This document shows positions 1 through 8,432 of a DNA stretch of 64,000 bases, piece by piece (position 1 is the stretch's first letter; each line of letters begins with the position of its first letter). The position numbers and the translations under genes are program-made. This DNA is from an uncultured Geobacter sp. GTDB lineage: Bacteria > Desulfobacterota > Desulfuromonadia > Geobacterales > Geobacteraceae. The stretch spans positions 1 to 64,000 of the forward strand of contig CAIYDQ010000005.1 of assembly GCA_903925075.1 (NCBI GenBank). Direction: 5' to 3'. The notes under the pieces were generated by a model that was not told where the DNA came from, searched no databases, and saw only the letters and a program-made list of their open reading frames with translations.

Positions 1-177
1 CTCCTTCAGGTCGGCTACCGTATCCGATACATAATAGGGAATGCCGCAAGCCCCGTAGGAAATGAAATGCCCCCGGTCGATCAGGGTAACTTCTGCTCTT
101 GGATTTATCCGTTTCGCCTTCGAAGCGGCCTTGGCACCGGCGGCGTTCGCACCGATAACGACAATTTTCATTTTCAT
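1..177 (-). CDS. FAD-dependent pyridine nucleotide-disulfide oxidoreductase (CoA-disulfide reductase/NADH oxidase-like), N-terminal part, truncated by window start
   Basis: Minus-strand reading gives MKMKIVVIGANAAGAKAASKAKRINPRAEVTLIDRGHFISYGACGIPYYVSDTVADLKE: dinucleotide-binding start and the SYGACGIPYY motif typical of CoADR-like enzymes; runs off the edge so absent from the ORF track. Confidence 0.85.
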   Translation of the reverse strand, partial: MKMKIVVIGANAAGAKAASKAKRINPRAEVTLIDRGHFISYGACGIPYYVSDTVADLKE

Positions 178-235
178 CGAAAACCTCACTTATGGTTGAG
201 TCCGACAAGACTGCAGTCGGCGCATGCGCACTTCG

Positions 236-544
236 TTATCTTTCCTGGGGATGCCCGGCCCGCCTCCAGCCGGCCATTTGTCCGGCAAGAAGCACCATAT
301 TGCGGTAACCAAAGGCTCCCAGTATTCCCTTGCAAATCTGGGCACGAGGGCCAAGTTCGCAGGTCAATACCATTTCGGCGTTCTTGTCGGCAGGCAAGCG
401 CGCCAGCCGCAACAGTATTTTCCAGGTCGGGGCATGGATTGCGCCGGGTATGTGTCCCTTCCGGAATTCAAACCCGGTGCGGACGTCGATGACTGCTGGT
501 GGGTTTTTTAATTTTATTCGTTTAGCCAACTCCTGGCACTGCAT
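236..544 (-). CDS. rhodanese-like domain protein
   Basis: ORF with VIDVRTGFEFRKGHIPGAIHAP and a CELGPRA-like active loop. Confidence 0.85.
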   Translation of the reverse strand: MQCQELAKRIKLKNPPAVIDVRTGFEFRKGHIPGAIHAPTWKILLRLARLPADKNAEMVLTCELGPRAQICKGILGAFGYRNMVLLAGQMAGWRRAGHPQER

Positions 545-570
545 GTAATCTCCTTTTCAGCCTACTTGCT

Positions 571-1017
571 CTAATCGTAGAGTGAACGGGTTATTTCGTC
601 AGACATCGAAGGGGCAACGAGTGGCGTCCAGACCGGATCTTTCCAGGTTCCAAGGTGGGTGTGCATATCAAAGTATTTTTTTGGTATGGGGTGCGTACCC
701 ACAACGACCTTCACGTCATAGCGTTTTTCCAGAAATGCCTTGAAGGTGGCAATGTGGGGGCAGGGGGGATAACCGACCACCAAGCCGGTAGCCAAATGGA
801 TGACTTCCGCACCATTTGTCACCATCTCCTCGCCTGCATACTCTATGTTGCCTCCGGGACATCCAGCGCAGGTGGTAAAACCGACCAGCTCGACGTCGGT
901 GTCCGTGTAGTTGCTGAACGCCCCTTCCTTGTTTTTCATCGCCTTGAGGCACTTCCCGCCGGCACAGCAGCGGTAGCGATCACAGATGATTATCCCGATC
1001 CTGGTCGTCGAACTCAT
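571..1017 (-). CDS. CGGC domain-containing protein
   Basis: 148 aa, Cys-rich (CDRYRCCAGGKC, CAGCPGGN), SD AAGGAG upstream of ATG. Confidence 0.8.
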   Translation of the reverse strand: MSSTTRIGIIICDRYRCCAGGKCLKAMKNKEGAFSNYTDTDVELVGFTTCAGCPGGNIEYAGEEMVTNGAEVIHLATGLVVGYPPCPHIATFKAFLEKRYDVKVVVGTHPIPKKYFDMHTHLGTWKDPVWTPLVAPSMSDEITRSLYD

Positions 1018-1148
1018 GGTGACTCCTTTGAACTGGAGGGTTTATGGCGTCTGTTCGCTATATCTTAGCGGGGCTACGTTTACCGCCTTTAGCCCTGACA
1101 AAGTCCATTGGCAAAGGGTAAACGCTCAATTTTTGTAAGCAGGGGCTT

Positions 1149-1550
1149 TCAGCCTATTATGGGTTGCTCTTTGCCCGATATGGTGTCCCGGTACTGGTGC
1201 ACGGCCGCATGCAGTGCCGATGCCGCCATGTTCGAGCAGTGCATTTTTCCCTCAGGCAGTCCGTCCAGAGCTGTTGCAATCCTTTGGTCATTGAGGGTAA
1301 GCACTTCGTCAAGGGATTTGCCCATGACCAACTCCGTTGCTATGGAGGAGGTCGCTATGGCTGCGCCGCACCCTTTTATGAGAAACTTGATGTCGTGAAT
1401 GACCTCATCCTCAATCTTGATGAAAAAGACCAGAGCATCGCCGCAAGAAGGATCACCCGCCTGCACTACCACGTTGGCATCTTCCAGGGAACCGAGGTTG
1501 CGCGGATTATGAAAATGATCCAGCACTTTAGCCGAATAAAGCTCGCTCAT
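1149..1550 (-). CDS. IscU/NifU-like Fe-S cluster assembly scaffold
   Basis: YSAKVLDHFHNPRNLGSLEDANVVVQAGDPSCGD...KGCGAAIATSSIATELV...CSNMAASALHAAV matches the IscU/NifU N-terminal family. Confidence 0.9.
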   Translation of the reverse strand: MSELYSAKVLDHFHNPRNLGSLEDANVVVQAGDPSCGDALVFFIKIEDEVIHDIKFLIKGCGAAIATSSIATELVMGKSLDEVLTLNDQRIATALDGLPEGKMHCSNMAASALHAAVHQYRDTISGKEQPIIG

Positions 1551-1689
1551 AAATAGATTCCTTTGCAGTACCAGTTTAATTCTTTACACTGCGTCTTCCG
1601 AGGCGGTGCTTTCACGTCCTCTCGGGAAGCTAGCCGGAGATCGCCGGCGCTTTCTGCTCGACCGGCAACGGGGCGTGGACGCGGCATAG

Positions 1690-2070
1690 TTAGTGGGAGC
1701 ATCCCTGGCTGTGGCCATGACCGCCGCAGGTATGGCCCGGCATGTATTCGGGCAGTTTATTGGTCTTGAAGAGCAGGATGTTCTCGGCGATGGTCCCTTC
1801 GTTCGCCTGGAATACGCGCAGCCCTGAGCTGTTCAGTTTATGCAGCGCTCCGCCGCCGATTCCTCCGACCACAATGGCGTCCACCCGGTGGCCCCCTAGC
1901 CCCGCGACCGGGTTGCAGGCCCCATGCTCATGGATCTGGTCACTGTTGTTGATTGCCGTTATTTCGTTGGTGATCAGGTCCACCACGACGAACCCCGGCG
2001 CCGACCCGAAATGCCTGAACACCTGACTCTCTAACCCTTGATTCTCCAAAACCGGAAAACAGACTTTCAT
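1690..2070 (-). CDS. NifB/NifX-family (dinitrogenase Fe-Mo cofactor biosynthesis) cluster-binding protein
   Basis: MKVCFPVLENQGLESQVFRHFGSAPGFVVVD... typical NifX-like fold sequence, C-terminal His-rich GHTCGGHGHSQGCSH. Confidence 0.88.
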   Translation of the reverse strand: MKVCFPVLENQGLESQVFRHFGSAPGFVVVDLITNEITAINNSDQIHEHGACNPVAGLGGHRVDAIVVGGIGGGALHKLNSSGLRVFQANEGTIAENILLFKTNKLPEYMPGHTCGGHGHSQGCSH

Positions 2071-2121
2071 TATGTACCTCCGTTAGTAGTGTGCATCTGC
2101 ACAAATTAGGGTTCGAGATAT

Positions 2122-2364
2122 TCAGTATTTATGAGAGTCAAGACCATATACAAATATTCCGGTACTCCCCCCTTCTAAACGCATATATCGAGTAAAACAA
2201 AGCGTCTCTTGCAACTCAAATAAGAAAAGAGCTTTAAGTTGGCGTTGAGGCGGCGTTATTTCGGCTGCTTCTTGGCAGAGGCTCCCCAGTTCTTGATACT
2301 GTCGTCTACTGTGGTGGTCGATTAAGAGCAGCAACAGCCTTTCGTAGCACGGTTTGATTCTCAT
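2122..2364 (-). CDS. hypothetical small protein (80 aa)
   Basis: Intact ORF with SD-like AAGGACATAAC-ATG, same strand as neighbours; no recognised family. Confidence 0.55.
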   Translation of the reverse strand: MRIKPCYERLLLLLIDHHSRRQYQELGSLCQEAAEITPPQRQLKALFLFELQETLCFTRYMRLEGGSTGIFVYGLDSHKY

Positions 2365-2629
2365 GTTATGTCCTTGTAAGTGCCCGACTGCTTAAAAAAA
2401 CATATTTTTTATCAAGGCACTGCATGCTTCGGCATATTACGACGCGTCATTGGTTCGGAGAAGACAAGTCAACGCAAGCTGAAATTCAGGTTAGGCGTGT
2501 GAAGCGTATTTCACGGTATCTGCCTACTTTCTTAGTCGTCCTGACAGAATCATCGCGCTGAAGTTACTAACCGTACCTGGCCGTCATCGAAAGGAGAAAT
2601 CAACACCATGATGTCCAGTCACTCGTCGA

Positions 2630-4084
2630 TTAAGCACCGATGGTGAAATGCGTCGGCATGCCGGAACCGGCAAAATCGAATGTGTTCCCGTGATCCTTCA
2701 TCATGAGCAGGAAGGCACTCAGCATGTATTTTCTCTTAAAACCGTCCTCAAGATCGATTATTTCCTGCATTTTGTTAGTGTAGAACTCCATGTAGCACTT
2801 GCCGTGCGCCTGAGTCATCTCTTCCATCGTCATTTCGAAAGGCTCGATAATGGGCGTCACCAGGTTGTACTGAGAGTAGTCGAACACCCTGATGCGATCC
2901 TTCATCTCGGCGTGTATCGGAGTAAACGGCATGGGAGTGACGATTGGAAATACGGCTATGTCCGGATTGAGATAGATGGCTGAGTCAATGGTGTCCTGAA
3001 TGGAATCCCACGTTTCGGTCGGAAAGCCTATCATGAACGAAGCTTCCGTAATGATGCCGGCCTCGCGGCACAGGTCCAGGGCCAGCTTATTCTGTTCGAA
3101 GGTGGTCCCTTTATTGAGACTTTTCAAGGTCTCCTTGCTGGCGCTCTCGGCGCCGATATAGACGTGAATGATTCCCGCAGCCCGGTACTTGTGCAGGATG
3201 TCAGCATCCCTGATAATATCTTCCACTCGCGTCTCGATGAGCAGCAGCACGCCGAGATCGCGTTCGATCACCAGGTCCAGATACTTTTCCCAGCGCTTCC
3301 TGTTTTTCGTCGGATAGGCGTCGATCAGGGTGAAAAAACTCACGTTATAGGTATCGCGCAGAAATTCCATTTCATCGACGACCTTCTCCGGTTTCCTGCA
3401 GCGCCATTCTTCGCGCCAGAACAAGCGCTGGCTGCAGAAAGCGCAAACCATGTCGCAGCCTCGGGAACTCAGGATTGAGGCCATGGTGCCTCTGGGCTCG
3501 ACGTGATAGTTGTAGTCCTCCCAATCCAGCAGATGCCAGGCCGGCGACAAGGTGTCCAGGTCTTCGATGTGGGGCTGCTGAGGATTGGCGACCACCTTTT
3601 CGCCGTCGCGGTACGCGATCCCCTTGACGGTCTTCGCCTTTCCTTCTGGTAGCGCCGTCAACAACTCCTTCAGAGTCTGCTCGGCTTCTCCCATAAGGAC
3701 ATAATCGACCTCACTCTGGACGAGTTCCAGAATTTCCTGATACATGAAGGTCGGGTGGGGACCGGACAGCAAGGTGACGATCGCCGGGTTTATCTCCTTG
3801 GCAATAGCCAGGATCTTCAGCGCGTCGGGGACCGTGGCTGTGCTGATGGCTCCGGTGACGGGAAGGTAATCGAGAGACATGACGCAGTCGGGTTTATAGC
3901 GCTCTATTTCCTCCCAGATCTGCTTGAAAGAGTGATTCTTGTTCATGGCGTCGTATATTCTGGCCTCGTTTCCCGCTTCGATTGCAGCGCCGGCGAGATA
4001 CGCCAGATGCAGCGGCGGCCAGTTGCCGACAACCTGCACCCCCCAGTTGTGATACGGCGCCGTCACAAACAAAATTTTGCTCAT
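2630..4084 (-). CDS. B12-binding domain radical SAM protein
   Basis: 484 aa; N-terminal B12-binding-like region; SSRGCDMVCAFCSQ (CxxxCxxC) radical SAM motif. Confidence 0.92.
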   Translation of the reverse strand: MSKILFVTAPYHNWGVQVVGNWPPLHLAYLAGAAIEAGNEARIYDAMNKNHSFKQIWEEIERYKPDCVMSLDYLPVTGAISTATVPDALKILAIAKEINPAIVTLLSGPHPTFMYQEILELVQSEVDYVLMGEAEQTLKELLTALPEGKAKTVKGIAYRDGEKVVANPQQPHIEDLDTLSPAWHLLDWEDYNYHVEPRGTMASILSSRGCDMVCAFCSQRLFWREEWRCRKPEKVVDEMEFLRDTYNVSFFTLIDAYPTKNRKRWEKYLDLVIERDLGVLLLIETRVEDIIRDADILHKYRAAGIIHVYIGAESASKETLKSLNKGTTFEQNKLALDLCREAGIITEASFMIGFPTETWDSIQDTIDSAIYLNPDIAVFPIVTPMPFTPIHAEMKDRIRVFDYSQYNLVTPIIEPFEMTMEEMTQAHGKCYMEFYTNKMQEIIDLEDGFKRKYMLSAFLLMMKDHGNTFDFAGSGMPTHFTIGA

Positions 4085-4127
4085 CAGTCTCTCCCTTTCA
4101 AGGTTTTTCCAAGGTCACTTTTGTTCC

Positions 4128-4496
4128 CTACTCAGCCCGTCTACGACAACAGGCTTTTTTGCGGCCGCAGCCCGGCATGGCAAAAACGCTGTCCTTGAGC
4201 CTGCCATTGAGCCAAGCCTCGATTACCTCGTGGACGGCGCCCGCGATAAATGAATGCACCTCGATGCCACAGGCCTTGGCCGCAAAGCAGGCCGGCCGCG
4301 ATATGGCTCCGCAGATCAGCACATCGGCTTGCACTTCGGCAAGTGAGGCAACCTTCGCCATGGCTGAACCGGCGGGAAGCAGCAGATCCACCTCGGCGAG
4401 GGTCGCGCCATTCTCCAAGACAACTACCAATGCCTGTCCAGCCACATCAAAGACGGGGGCTATCCGATCGTTCCATATGGTGAACACGACTCTCAT
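4128..4496 (-). CDS. NifB/NifX-family cluster-binding protein (second copy)
   Basis: MRVVFTIWNDRIAPVFDVAGQALVVVLENG... NifX-like, Cys-containing C-terminus. Confidence 0.85.
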   Translation of the reverse strand: MRVVFTIWNDRIAPVFDVAGQALVVVLENGATLAEVDLLLPAGSAMAKVASLAEVQADVLICGAISRPACFAAKACGIEVHSFIAGAVHEVIEAWLNGRLKDSVFAMPGCGRKKACCRRRAE

Positions 4497-4535
4497 ACGG
4501 TGGCTCCACTGTTTGTGCGCCTGTGCCAGGCAAGG

Positions 4536-4778
4536 TCATAAACCAAGCTCATTCAGCCGTTTGTTAACTTCTTCCTGCCGTTTCAACAGCGCATCGGCCT
4601 CTTCCCTCAGCAGCCTCTCCTCATTTTCCCGAGGCGAGCGCGCGGCAAGTTCCGATGCATTGAACCAGCCGCATATTTCCCGGCCAGCAACGCCTTTGCC
4701 GGAACCCCTATTCATCCTGCCTCTACCTTGATTGCCTATGCAGTTACGTCCTGGACCCATTCCATCACCTCGTGGCAT
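4536..4778 (-). CDS. DUF5320-like Gly/Met/Arg-rich small protein
   Basis: MPRGDGMGPGRNCIGNQGRGRMNRGSGKG... N-terminus plus C-terminal coiled region; SD AAAGGAGG upstream. Confidence 0.75.
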   Translation of the reverse strand: MPRGDGMGPGRNCIGNQGRGRMNRGSGKGVAGREICGWFNASELAARSPRENEERLLREEADALLKRQEEVNKRLNELGL

Positions 4779-4838
4779 TTCAAGCCTCCTTTAGCTGCGA
4801 CTTCCTTTCTCCAGTAGAAGTGGAACCAACAACCATAG

Positions 4839-4854
4839 AGCAACAGTCGGGCCA
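4839..4854 (-). promoter_or_regulatory. putative sigma54 (-24/-12) promoter upstream of the DUF5320-like gene
   Basis: Minus-strand TGGCCCGACTGTTGCT fits TGGCNCG-N4-TTGCT with GG-N10-GC spacing; sits between the DUF5320-like gene and the sigma54 activator gene. Confidence 0.65.
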
Positions 4855-4988
4855 TAACAGGCAAAATGGGCACAAACGGCCATAGCTGCCTGTAATAGCG
4901 GGGTTAAATCTCAGGTGACAGAGGAAGGGTGAGAGAGGTGTGGTTGCGATACTGCGACTATACGGCGCGGTCAATGGTAGCATTTTAG

Positions 4989-6374
4989 CTACTTACCGGC
5001 GGTTTTGGAGGAACGTCCGTTTTGTTCAGGAAGCGGCAGGCCAAGAGTTTTCATCTTGCGGTAGAGCGTGGTCTTATGGATACCGAGTTCACGAGCTGCG
5101 GCAGCACGGTTTAAGTTGTTTCGCTTCAGCGCGGCAAGGATGGAGTGCTCTTCCGCTGCTCGTTTTACTGACTCAATGCCACCGGGTTCGATAGCCCGTG
5201 ACCTGAATCCGGTCAGTTCTCCGGGGAGGTGTTCGCTGCCTATCCATTTCCCCGGACAAAGTACAAAAGCCCGTTCCACGACATTCTCGAGTTCACGGAC
5301 GTTGCCCGGCCAGTCATGGGCCATCAGCAGTGAATAAGCACCCGGCGTGAATCCCGTTACGTTTTTTTTCTGAAGATGATTGAACCGCTCGACGAAGTGT
5401 TCTGCCAGAAGCGGTATGTCCTCTTTGCGCCTGCGCAAGGGGGGGAGTTCCAAAGCGATGACGTTTATCCTGTAATAGAGATCCTGGCGGAATTCGCCCC
5501 TTTTTACCATGGCCGCCAAATCTCGGTTTGTCGCCACCAGGATCCTGGCTTTTGACTTTTCCGACCGCGTCGCGCCCAGTGGCTCGAAGGTGTGCTCCTG
5601 AAGCACACGCAGAAGCCGCACCTGAAGCGCCTGACTCATCTCGCCGATTTCGTCCAGAAAGAGAGTCCCATCACCGGCCAGCGCGAACCTGCCGGGTTTG
5701 TCACGGGCCGCGCCGGTAAAGGCGCCCTTCTTGTACCCGAACAACTCCGACTCGAGCAGCGTATCGGGCAGGGCGCCGCAGTTGACCGCCACAAAAGGTT
5801 TTAGCGCATGAGGGCTCATCCCGTGAATCGCCCTGGCCAGGAGTTCTTTGCCGGTTCCTGTTTCACCTTGTATCAGCACGGTGGTTAAACTAGCCGCCAG
5901 CGAGGGCACCATCTCGAAAACGGGCTGCATAGCGTGGCTATGGCTGATTAGATCACCAACCCGAAGACGCACTTGCAGTTCCTTTCGGAGAGCCACGATT
6001 TCGCTTAAATCACGGAATGTCTCAGCCCCACCGATGATCCTTCCGCCTTCGTCATACAACACGGCGGTAGAGACGCTGATCGGGATACGGTCCCCATTCG
6101 CATCGATGATATACCCGGACTTGTTGATGACCGGTTTCCCGCTCTTCTTTGTCCGTTGCAGGGCACATTCCGCCTCGCACATACTCGATTTGAACACCTC
6201 GGAACAAAGACGGCCCAACGCTTCTTTCCGAGGTATACCGGTGATCTGTTCCGCCGCACGGTTAAAAGAGGTGACGCGCCAATCGGGGTCAACCGTGAAA
6301 ACGCCATCGGAGATGCTTTCCAGAATGGACCCGGTCAGGTCGGAAAATGCATAATCCTTTTTTTTACCAATCAT
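4989..6374 (-). CDS. sigma54-dependent transcriptional activator (PAS - AAA+ - Fis HTH)
   Basis: PAS-like N-terminus, GETGTGKE Walker A, GYKKGAFTGA sigma54-contact loop, C-terminal Fis-type HTH (LNRAAAARELGIHKTTLYRKMKTLGL). Confidence 0.95.
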   Translation of the reverse strand: MIGKKKDYAFSDLTGSILESISDGVFTVDPDWRVTSFNRAAEQITGIPRKEALGRLCSEVFKSSMCEAECALQRTKKSGKPVINKSGYIIDANGDRIPISVSTAVLYDEGGRIIGGAETFRDLSEIVALRKELQVRLRVGDLISHSHAMQPVFEMVPSLAASLTTVLIQGETGTGKELLARAIHGMSPHALKPFVAVNCGALPDTLLESELFGYKKGAFTGAARDKPGRFALAGDGTLFLDEIGEMSQALQVRLLRVLQEHTFEPLGATRSEKSKARILVATNRDLAAMVKRGEFRQDLYYRINVIALELPPLRRRKEDIPLLAEHFVERFNHLQKKNVTGFTPGAYSLLMAHDWPGNVRELENVVERAFVLCPGKWIGSEHLPGELTGFRSRAIEPGGIESVKRAAEEHSILAALKRNNLNRAAAARELGIHKTTLYRKMKTLGLPLPEQNGRSSKTAGK

Positions 6375-6470
6375 GCATTACCCCCGGTAAAGCCGACAGA
6401 TCCAAATACCGATCGAGACCGATGCCGATTTCCCGTCAGCGCTGAGTCAAGAAAAATTTATAAGCCATGC

Positions 6471-6489
6471 TAACGCCAAACTGGCGTTA
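6471..6489. repeat. 19-bp perfect inverted repeat TAACGCCA-AAC-TGGCGTTA
   Basis: Read directly; between the sigma54 activator gene and the zinc-ribbon ORF. Confidence 0.8.
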
Positions 6490-6498
6490 TTAGAACTT

Positions 6499-6675
6499 TC
6501 AACCGCCACTGTAACATGAGTCGGAAGAAGTCCCTGCGGAGGAGAACGTCGACAATTCTTTTTCCCCCTCGGCGAAGCCGCACGCAGGACAGAGAGTTTG
6601 GTCCGCTGCGTCGGCTTTTTGCAGTTTTTCAAAGTGATGACCGCATGTCATGCAGACGTATTCAAAAATAGGCAT
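6499..6675 (-). CDS. FmdB-family-like zinc ribbon protein (58 aa), not in ORF track
   Basis: Manual translation: MPIFEYVCMTCGHHFEKLQKADAADQTLCPACGFAEGEKELSTFSSAGTSSDSCYSGG*; CxxC...CxxC zinc ribbon and MPIFEY start typical of FmdB. Confidence 0.88.
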   Translation of the reverse strand: MPIFEYVCMTCGHHFEKLQKADAADQTLCPACGFAEGEKELSTFSSAGTSSDSCYSGG

Positions 6676-6723
6676 ATTTACCCCCTACTGTATGCTGCTG
6701 GTTTATTAGCTGCTGCATGAGGC

Positions 6724-7302
6724 TTAAGCTGCCGGCAGCGTGAATTCCCAGGCGCACCAGAACTCTTCCGGATGCGCATCCGGGGGACAGGATATGCAGC
6801 GGGTTTGGATGCGAGGATCTATTGTGCTGGCAAAACCGGAATTTTCAACGATTCCCACCGATTTGCAAGGGTGATCCGGCAACCCCTTACGTTTTCTCGC
6901 CGACTGGACGCGGCAGTCGAGCATGCGGAACACGGCACGGCTCTCCGTGACTTCGATGCATTCCTGAAGATTCAGTCGTGCGTAGAAGCGATGCTTGAGA
7001 CATTCCACCAGTGCCGGGATACCGCCGCCAGGCGTCATTCCCAGCCGTTCCATGATCCGCTTTGCTTCGATGACGGTGAACATCCGCCAGGCATCGGTAT
7101 CGATGTCTACTGCCACATCCATACCGTACTTTTTTTCGAGGGACTGAAACCATACCCCGTCGTGGGCCAGCCAGTTTTTGGCGTCATCGGTGATAATCCT
7201 CACCAACTCCTCTTTACTCAATGCATAAAGGAGCCGGACACCTTCATCTCCGACGTTTCCTGCCTGTGTTGGTTTTTCCTGTGAAGTATTCGCACCGGTC
7301 AT
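6724..7302 (-). CDS. DUF6125-like family protein
   Basis: 192 aa intact ORF (LSKEELVRIITDDAKNWLAHDGVWFQSLEKKYG...), SD AGGAGG. Confidence 0.65.
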   Translation of the reverse strand: MTGANTSQEKPTQAGNVGDEGVRLLYALSKEELVRIITDDAKNWLAHDGVWFQSLEKKYGMDVAVDIDTDAWRMFTVIEAKRIMERLGMTPGGGIPALVECLKHRFYARLNLQECIEVTESRAVFRMLDCRVQSARKRKGLPDHPCKSVGIVENSGFASTIDPRIQTRCISCPPDAHPEEFWCAWEFTLPAA

Positions 7303-7340
7303 ACTTTGCCTCCTGTCGGCAGTTGCTTCTTAGAAGAAAG

Positions 7341-8066
7341 CTATTCGATTCTCATTGGTGATTTTTGCAGCCTCTTGTAGTAAAAATTCTGGCCGTAAAG
7401 CACTGCGGCCGGATTGTGGCCTGTGACACGGTCCTTCACCACCAATGTCGTCACCGGAGCCCTTGAATGCTTGTTGAACAACATGTCGTGACCGACGCAC
7501 AGACCCACTATGATGTTCATGTCGGTTTCAAGATCGTTGCAGATCTGCGCCTGGGCAATAGGATTGCACGCAGGCTCGAAAGTCCCCGGACGCACCTTGT
7601 CCTCTTCCTTTAGACCCAGCTCTTTTTTGTCGATGCTGCCGGCCTTGCAGCAGACGCTCAGCGGGGTGAAACCCTGCGCCTCCAGGATGGCGACCAGTCT
7701 CGCTGACTCGTCCAGAAGGCCGATGCAGGTTGCGATGCCGATTTTTTGGTAACCCATCAGCTTCGCGAAGGCAATGGTATCCTCCACCCGTGTCCAGCGC
7801 GCGTTGACCGCATCGCTACCTGGTATCGGCTGATAGCAGAGCCCCTCAACCCGCGCCGCGACGAAGGCGATCCTCGCGTCCTCGCTCTCCCCCTTCAGGA
7901 CCGCGACCGTCTCTTCGATCACACTGGCGTAACTTTCGGCCGGACAGTTGCCGGGCCTGGGCGGTGCCGCCTCCGGGTTGCCGCTCCAACAGTTTGTCGT
8001 GCCGCTTTTCTGCCAGACGGCACTGCAACGCGAGCAGGATACGTCGACGGCATGTTCCTTTTCCAT
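7341..8066 (-). CDS. DUF1847-family Cys-rich protein
   Basis: MEKEHAVDVSCSRCSAVWQKSGTTNCWSG... many conserved-looking Cys; start chosen at the ATG with SD AAAGGGGG, internal to the longer listed ORF. Confidence 0.8.
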   Translation of the reverse strand: MEKEHAVDVSCSRCSAVWQKSGTTNCWSGNPEAAPPRPGNCPAESYASVIEETVAVLKGESEDARIAFVAARVEGLCYQPIPGSDAVNARWTRVEDTIAFAKLMGYQKIGIATCIGLLDESARLVAILEAQGFTPLSVCCKAGSIDKKELGLKEEDKVRPGTFEPACNPIAQAQICNDLETDMNIIVGLCVGHDMLFNKHSRAPVTTLVVKDRVTGHNPAAVLYGQNFYYKRLQKSPMRIE

Positions 8067-8080
8067 AAAAGCCCCCTTTG

Positions 8081-8209
8081 TCACCCTTTGATTTGTAAAT
8101 CCGTCGGTAACTCGGGCGAGAATTTGCCTTTCCCCTCGCGCCTGACAAACAACGCGATGAGGGCTATGAACCCCCATGCCGACGCCATCAGTATTATGAA
8201 AAACTCCAT
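8081..8209 (-). CDS. small single-TM membrane peptide (42 aa), not in ORF track
   Basis: MEFFIILMASAWGFIALIALFVRREGKGKFSPELPTDLQIKG*; immediately upstream of the DUF1847 gene and downstream of a good promoter. Confidence 0.6.
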   Translation of the reverse strand: MEFFIILMASAWGFIALIALFVRREGKGKFSPELPTDLQIKG

Positions 8210-8267
8210 GCGTCACCGGCCTTTCACACGGGAAACCCTCGCCATTATTGGCTACACCCGCTAATTC

Positions 8268-8296
8268 AAAGTAATATGCATCAATCCATATGTCAA
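8268..8296 (-). promoter_or_regulatory. putative sigma70 promoter TTGACA-N17-TACTTT
   Basis: Minus strand TTGACA (8296-8291), 17-nt spacer, TACTTT (8273-8268), upstream of the 42-aa ORF/DUF1847 pair. Confidence 0.65.
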
Positions 8297-8432
8297 TATA
8301 TTATTTAAATTCTGCATCTCAGGAAACTCGGGTAAATGGGCGACGTTTTCAACGGTGTTCCCGGTTTAGATTGTTATGGTTTTGCATAGGACTCGCGGTT
8401 CGTCTCAGTACCTTGCGGTGCATTCGCCCGTG

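Noticed and set aside
6447-6632. 61-aa ORF MKNCKKPTQRTKLSVLRAASPRGKK...
   Set aside because: Out-of-frame artefact overlapping the better-supported FmdB-like ORF at 6499-6675.
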